Shown here in pieces: positions 59,007 through 64,000 of a stretch of 64,000 bases of DNA. The notes beneath the pieces were generated by a model. That model was not told the origin of the DNA and did no database searches. It was given only the letters and a program-made list of their open reading frames with translations. How positions within the stretch are numbered: position 1 is the first letter of the stretch; the number at the start of each line of letters is the position of its first letter. A program made the translations under genes and the position numbers. Source of the DNA: Clostridia bacterium (lineage in GTDB: Bacteria > Bacillota > Clostridia > Oscillospirales > CAG-272); NCBI GenBank assembly GCA_017503865.1, contig JAFVSI010000019.1, positions 1 through 64,000 on the forward strand. Direction: 5' to 3'.

Positions 59007-62000
59007 ATGACCAACAATATTCTTATAGACAGTATACGCATTGACAGCGAATACAAGGAGCTCTTAAAGGCGGTAAAAAGTCTGTCGAGCCACGCGTCTC
59101 CAAAGCCTGTGCTTGTTACGGGACTTTGTGAGGGTGCGGCTGATGCCGCCTATGCTTCGCTTATCGGTGACGTAACGAGGCTTAGCGACAAGAAGGCTCC
59201 CGTTCTCCTTTTTTGTGCAGAGGAAAAGGAGTGCGTGAGACTTAAGGTATTTCTTGAACAGCATGGAATAAGAATCGGCTTTTTCGTAAAACGCGACCTA
59301 ACATTATACAATATTACCGCCTCCCGTGAGTACGAACACGAGAGGCTAAAGGTCTTGTCGGGAATTCTCGGCGGTGAGTACGATGCTGTAATTACCACTC
59401 CCGACGCGGCACTTGAATACACAATGCCGCCCGACCTTCTTAGTGCCAACCGCTTGAAATTCGAGTATTCGCAGACCGATATTGACGTCCGCGTTATAAC
59501 CGATGCACTCCTTAACGCAGGTTTTGCCCGTGTTGAGATGGTCGAGGCGGCAGGACAGTTTGCCATTCGCGGTGGAATTATTGATATTTTCCCGCCCTAT
59601 GCTACCTATATCGATATTGACGGAAACGTGGCGGGCGGCTCGGTTGCAATAAGAATTGAGCTTTTCGGTGACGAGATAGATAGAATGGAGCTTTTCGATC
59701 CCGCAACGCAGAGAATGACTCTAACTCTTGACGCCATAGAGATATTTCCTTCAAGAGAGGTGCTTCTTAATGCTGAAAAGAAGGCAAAGATAAAGGAAGC
59801 TATCTCTGCCCACGCGTCGAAGTGTAAGGACGAAAGAGCCTTGCTTGAGATGTCGGCGGAAATTGCCGCTATTGACGGAGAGGTTGATATCAATTTTGCA
59901 GACAAATATATGACTCTCATTTATCCTGAGAGAGCGAGCCTTTTCGATTATTTGAAGGGAACTCCGCTATGCTTGCTCAGGGGCACGTCTGCAATAAACG
60001 ACAGACTAAAGGCGTTTGAGTGGCACAGCAATCAAATAGTTACAGAGCTTCTTGAGGGCGGAACGATAGCCCCCAAATATACCGACTATGCAAAGCCCCT
60101 TTCCTCATTCGAGGTCTTTCTTTCAAACCGTCCTTGTCTTCATTTTGATTCTCTCGGACAGGGAATGAACTCAAAAAAGCTTTATGCGATGTTCAATTTC
60201 CGTTCAAAGCATATGGTCTCGTATGGAGATAACTATGCTCTATTGCTTGAGGATATCGAGGGATATAGGAGAGGCGGATTTAAGATAGTTATTACCACAC
60301 CGAGTGAGATTGCGGCAAAAAACCTTTGCGGTTTCCTCAACGAAAAGGGAATAGGTGCTGTCATAGAGACGGCTGAGGGTGAGTTTACCGTAGAAAATCT
60401 CCCGAGAAATCTCATTATGATAGTATGGAAGAGATTTATAAAGGGATACGAGCTTACCTCAGCAAGAATTGCAGTCTTTTCGACAAATCCCGAGAGCCGA
60501 GACGGAGCACTTTCGGCAGCTTCGAGTTATAGAAGAAGCAAAAAGAAGAAAAAGGGAACAGAGACCATACTTTCCTATAACGACCTTGCAGTTGGCGATT
60601 ACGTGGTTCACGAGAATTACGGAATAGGACAGTATATGGGTATAAGAAATATAACCGTTGACGGTGTGAGTCGAGACTATATTGATATTCACTATGCGGG
60701 AAGTGACAGACTCCTTTTGCCTACCGATAAACTCGATATGGTTTCAAAATATATCGGTGCTCACGCAGACGACGGTCTTGTCAAGCTTTCAAAATTCAGC
60801 ACGGGTGAGTGGGGAAGAACGAAGGCAAAGACAAAGTCTATCGTCAAGGATATAGCTAAGGAGCTTATCAAGCTCTATGCCGAGCGTTCGCGTCGCCTGG
60901 GCTTTGAATTTCCGCCCGACGACGAGCTTCAGCGTGACTTTGAGGCGGCATTTGGCTATGACGAGACCGAGGCTCAGCTTGACGCAATTGAAGACATCAA
61001 GGAAGATATGATGAAGCCCGTGCCCATGGACAGACTCCTTTGCGGAGACGTTGGCTTCGGTAAGACCGAGGTCGCACTCCGTGCGGCATACAAGGCGGTG
61101 CTTGGCGGAAAGCAGGTGGCAATTCTCGTGCCCACTACTATTCTCGCACTTCAGCATTATCAGACTATATCGAGCCGAATGAGAGCTTTTTCGGTAAACG
61201 TTGATATGATTTCAAGATTTAAGACGCCAAAGCAGCAGGCACAGACCTTGCGTGCACTCAAACGCGGAGACGTTGACGTGATTGTGGGAACTCACCGTCT
61301 TATATCAAAGGATATAGAGTTTAAGGATCTCGGTCTCCTTATAATTGACGAGGAGCAGAGGTTTGGAGTAGCACAAAAGGAAAAGCTTAAAAAAATGGCG
61401 GGAAATATTGACGTTCTCACACTTACCGCAACGCCGATACCGAGAACACTTAATATGGCTATGGGCGGTATAAGGGATATTTCTATACTCGATGAAGCTC
61501 CCGGAGACCGACTTCCCGTGCAAACTTACGTGCTTGAATATGATGAGCTTATCATATTTGAGGCTATAAGAAGAGAGCTGCGTCGAGGCGGTCAGATATT
61601 TTATCTCCACAATTTCGTTGAGAGTATAGACGCCTGTGCGGCACGAATTGCCAAGGAGATTCCCGAGGCGAGAATTACCGTTGCACACGGCAAGATGGAC
61701 AAGGATCAGCTCGAGGACATTTGGGAAGAGATGCTTACGGGAAAGATAGATATTCTCGTTTGCACTACAATTATAGAGACGGGCATTGATATTCCGAACG
61801 CAAATACTCTTATAGTCGACAACGCTCACAGACTCGGACTTTCACAGCTACACCAGATAAGAGGACGAGTAGGACGCTCTGCAAGACGAGCTTACGCGTA
61901 CTTCACTTATCCGCGAGATAAGACGGTCACAGAGATCGCTTCAAAGAGGCTTGAGGCAATTAGAGAGTATGCCGAGTTTGGTGCGGGCTTTAAGATCGCA

Positions 62001-62621
62001 CTTCGCGATATGGAGCTTCGCGGTGTAGGAAATCTTCTCGGTGCCGAGCAGCACGGACATCTTGACGCTGTCGGTTACGACCTTTATATAAAGCTTCTCA
62101 ACCAAGCGGTGCTTGAGGAAAAGGGGGAGACGGTCGAGGAAAGAGTTGACTGCACGGTCTCGCTCAAATGTGACGCCTTTATTCCCGAGACCTATGTTCC
62201 GTATTCCTCGCAGAGAATGGGACTTTACAAGAGAATGGCGAACATAGAGACACCTGAGGACAAGGACGACATACTCGACGAGCTTATAGACCGATACGGA
62301 GACCTTCCGAAACCCGTAATGAATCTTCTCAACATCGCACTCGTAAGAGCGGTTGCAATGAAATGCAGAATAAACTCGATAGTCGAGGACGTGACCGAGG
62401 TCAAGATATACCCCGAGGACTTCGATATGGAAGTGTGGTCGACACTCTTCGATACATTCAAAAACAGAATGAGAATGATTATGGGAGAAAAGATAAGCAT
62501 AAGCTTCCGCTTCAAGAAGGAAGAAAACCTTCCTACCCTTATGTATAAGCTTTTCACGAAATATCTTGAAGTAAAAAAAGAGCTTTTGGCTGAAAATGTG
62601 GACAAAAGCGAACAAAAGTAG
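59007..62621 (+). CDS. mfd: Transcription-repair coupling factor Mfd
   Basis: 1204 residues. The UvrB-homology N-terminus, a RNA-polymerase-interaction module with VGDYVVHENYGIGQY, and a RecG-like translocase with Walker A GDVGFGKTE (about 678-686) and DEEQ (about 780) are followed by the C-terminal TRCF domain. Mfd removes stalled RNA polymerase and recruits UvrA. It sits between pth and a foldase-like lipoprotein gene, a conserved Firmicute arrangement. Confidence 0.96.
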   Translation: MTNNILIDSIRIDSEYKELLKAVKSLSSHASPKPVLVTGLCEGAADAAYASLIGDVTRLSDKKAPVLLFCAEEKECVRLKVFLEQHGIRIGFFVKRDLTLYNITASREYEHERLKVLSGILGGEYDAVITTPDAALEYTMPPDLLSANRLKFEYSQTDIDVRVITDALLNAGFARVEMVEAAGQFAIRGGIIDIFPPYATYIDIDGNVAGGSVAIRIELFGDEIDRMELFDPATQRMTLTLDAIEIFPSREVLLNAEKKAKIKEAISAHASKCKDERALLEMSAEIAAIDGEVDINFADKYMTLIYPERASLFDYLKGTPLCLLRGTSAINDRLKAFEWHSNQIVTELLEGGTIAPKYTDYAKPLSSFEVFLSNRPCLHFDSLGQGMNSKKLYAMFNFRSKHMVSYGDNYALLLEDIEGYRRGGFKIVITTPSEIAAKNLCGFLNEKGIGAVIETAEGEFTVENLPRNLIMIVWKRFIKGYELTSARIAVFSTNPESRDGALSAASSYRRSKKKKKGTETILSYNDLAVGDYVVHENYGIGQYMGIRNITVDGVSRDYIDIHYAGSDRLLLPTDKLDMVSKYIGAHADDGLVKLSKFSTGEWGRTKAKTKSIVKDIAKELIKLYAERSRRLGFEFPPDDELQRDFEAAFGYDETEAQLDAIEDIKEDMMKPVPMDRLLCGDVGFGKTEVALRAAYKAVLGGKQVAILVPTTILALQHYQTISSRMRAFSVNVDMISRFKTPKQQAQTLRALKRGDVDVIVGTHRLISKDIEFKDLGLLIIDEEQRFGVAQKEKLKKMAGNIDVLTLTATPIPRTLNMAMGGIRDISILDEAPGDRLPVQTYVLEYDELIIFEAIRRELRRGGQIFYLHNFVESIDACAARIAKEIPEARITVAHGKMDKDQLEDIWEEMLTGKIDILVCTTIIETGIDIPNANTLIVDNAHRLGLSQLHQIRGRVGRSARRAYAYFTYPRDKTVTEIASKRLEAIREYAEFGAGFKIALRDMELRGVGNLLGAEQHGHLDAVGYDLYIKLLNQAVLEEKGETVEERVDCTVSLKCDAFIPETYVPYSSQRMGLYKRMANIETPEDKDDILDELIDRYGDLPKPVMNLLNIALVRAVAMKCRINSIVEDVTEVKIYPEDFDMEVWSTLFDTFKNRMRMIMGEKISISFRFKKEENLPTLMYKLFTKYLEVKKELLAENVDKSEQK

Positions 62622-62655
62622 TATAATGTAAAAAAACGTTAAAAGGAATAGATAT

Positions 62656-63972
62656 ATGAAGAAAAAGATTATAAGAGCCTTGTCGCTTCTTTTGTCTGTC
62701 TTGATGATAGTTTTGAGCTTTACCTCTTGTAGATCTCTTGGGGAGCCGATACTTACACTTGACGGCACAGAGCTTTCGGAGAACGTTTATATGCTTTTTC
62801 TCTCAAGACTCAAGGGTAACCTTGCGAGTGCCGCAAATTACAGCACCGAGGCACTCAAGGACAGCTTTTGGGATATGGTTGTTTCAAACGACGGAACAAC
62901 GAGAGACGAGTCGTATAAATCTCAGATACTTGAAGAATGCAAATTCTACCTTGCCGCCCTCGACCTTTTTGATGAGCTTCGACTCAAGCTTCCCGACTCT
63001 TATATTGAAGAGATCGACCGGAATCTTGCCGATCTTGTCGAAGGTGACGCAAACGGCAGCAAGACCGCTTTCAACAGTATATTGGCGGAATACGGAGCAA
63101 ACTATGACGTTCTCAGAGAAGCGTTCTTAATTGAGGCAAAGCTCAGCTACCTTAACGAATATCTTTACGGAAAGGGCGGCTCGAAGATAGGTGCTGAGGT
63201 CATAGAGGACTATTATCAGTCAAAGTACGTCCGCTTCAAGCACGTATTTTTCTACACCTACACCCCTGTTTACGAGACCGATTCCGACGGAAACGATATT
63301 TATTATCTTGACACCTATGCCAAAAAGGTAGCCTACGATACATCTGCACTTAAGAGACGTGCGGCTGACGGTAGTGAGGCAAAGGACAAAAACGGTGACG
63401 TTATTTACGAAACGGCAGACGGAAAGATTGCTTACGATAAGAAAAACGGTAGCCGAGCCCCCCTGTACGACGATAACGGTTATATCGTCACCCGTAAGTT
63501 TACAGAAAAAGAGCTTATCTCGGTAAACGATGATGCAACTCTTATTATGGAAGCACTTGAGGGCAACGAGGGCAACTATACCCTCTTTGACAGCTACGTT
63601 GAAAACTACAGCGAGGACGAGGGCAGCCTTAAATATACGAACGGATTTTATATGACTGCCGAGTCGAATTACGACTCACCCGAGGTGCTCGAGGCAGTTC
63701 TTGAAATGGAGAACGGCGAGATAAGAAAGATATACTCGGAGTATGGCATTCATATAGTTATGAAATATGAGCTTGACAAAAACGGATACGCCAAGACTGA
63801 GAATTCCGACTTCTTTGTAAGTGCAAATACGGGTAACTTCGTCTTTATAAACGAGCTTATGTCAATTCTCCTTAGTGAAAGACTTTCGAGAGCCATTTCT
63901 GCTGTCAAGGTCAACGGGGAAAGCTATGACGCTATAAGTATAAAAAATATTGGAGCAAATTTCTATTACTAA
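62656..63972 (+). CDS. Foldase-like lipoprotein (PrsA/SurA type)
   Basis: 438 residues. A signal peptide ends in a lipobox-like SFTSC (C25). A helical SurA-N-like region (about 35-190) is followed by a region with EYGIHIVMKYELDK (about 360-375), typical of parvulin-type PPIase domains such as PrsA. A large insertion (about 225-290) is rich in Asp/Gly/Lys repeats (SDGNDIYYL, KDKNGDVIYETADGKIAYD). Likely a post-secretion foldase outside the membrane. It follows mfd by 34 bp. PPIase activity is not certain. Confidence 0.78.
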   Translation: MKKKIIRALSLLLSVLMIVLSFTSCRSLGEPILTLDGTELSENVYMLFLSRLKGNLASAANYSTEALKDSFWDMVVSNDGTTRDESYKSQILEECKFYLAALDLFDELRLKLPDSYIEEIDRNLADLVEGDANGSKTAFNSILAEYGANYDVLREAFLIEAKLSYLNEYLYGKGGSKIGAEVIEDYYQSKYVRFKHVFFYTYTPVYETDSDGNDIYYLDTYAKKVAYDTSALKRRAADGSEAKDKNGDVIYETADGKIAYDKKNGSRAPLYDDNGYIVTRKFTEKELISVNDDATLIMEALEGNEGNYTLFDSYVENYSEDEGSLKYTNGFYMTAESNYDSPEVLEAVLEMENGEIRKIYSEYGIHIVMKYELDKNGYAKTENSDFFVSANTGNFVFINELMSILLSERLSRAISAVKVNGESYDAISIKNIGANFYY

Positions 63973-64000
63973 TTTATTGACACGGCGAAAAATAAGTGGT

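Noticed and set aside
61941-62768. 275-codon minus-strand frame across the mfd end
   Set aside because: Low-complexity aromatic/basic composition and overlap with mfd and the following lipoprotein start.
63977-63982. TTGACA at the right edge as a promoter
   Set aside because: Only the -35 is inside the window; the -10 would lie beyond the end, so it cannot be supported.

Overview
The window is a moderately AT-rich bacterial chromosome segment from an anaerobic Clostridia-type Firmicute, probably a gut lineage. The evidence is a spoVA-family gene, an SpoVD-like PBP with PASTA repeats, Rex, rubrerythrin, anaerobic ribonucleotide reductase, PPDK plus GTP-type PEPCK, DnaD/DnaI-type loaders and consensus sigma-A promoters (TTGACA/TATAAT, almost always 17 bp apart). 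No rRNA, tRNA, CRISPR array or prophage was seen. Species cannot be named from sequence alone.

Layout: 1-141 is the right end of an IS3-family insertion sequence cut by the window edge. 167-9063 is mostly minus strand: trxB, nrdD (with a fused thioredoxin-like domain), nrdG, a GH25 lysozyme lipoprotein and secG. Two plus-strand paralogous surface proteins sit between nrdD and nrdG and share Thr/Pro repeats and a GGCGSS-helix-KKED C-terminus. 9305-16709 is plus strand: a small Asp/Glu/Cys-rich membrane protein, mnmE, then an operon of dCMP deaminase, rimI, tsaD, a polysaccharide deacetylase, rex, a DnaD-like protein and a DnaC/DnaI-like ATPase. 16779-20273 holds small uncharacterised genes, a lone spoVAC-family gene, a PAP2 phosphatase and azlCD. 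A hairpin-rich non-coding repeat element lies at 20318-20562.

20568-25100 (minus) carries pgsA, rimO, a HAD phosphatase and a phosphodiester-glycosidase lipoprotein. typA follows, then a divergent SLOG/XRE pair, pckG (minus), an FtsX-like ABC transporter preceded by a possible overlapping leader ORF, a collagen-like lipoprotein and a minus-strand cassette of a DUF5685-like protein, a J-domain protein and a membrane protein. After GNAT and rubrerythrin genes, 38578-51830 is the division and cell-wall cluster: mraZ, rsmH, ftsL-like, PBP, murE, murF, mraY, ftsW, murG, divIB, ftsZ. It lacks murC, murD and ftsA. The window ends with a DUF554 protein, a GH2 beta-galactosidase (minus), ppdK (minus) and the pth-mfd-prsA-like group.

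Themes: anaerobic DNA-precursor synthesis and redox (nrdD/nrdG/trxB with NrdR-type boxes, rex, rubrerythrin), the PEP/pyruvate node (pckG, ppdK), tRNA and ribosome modification (mnmE, tsaD, rimI, rimO, rsmH, pth), and envelope building. The stretches most worth a second look are the GGCGSS surface pair, the NrdD-thioredoxin fusion, the 20.3-20.6 kb hairpin element, the SLOG/XRE pair, the small acidic Cys-rich membrane protein and the hairpin that hides a ribosome binding site at 18.57 kb.
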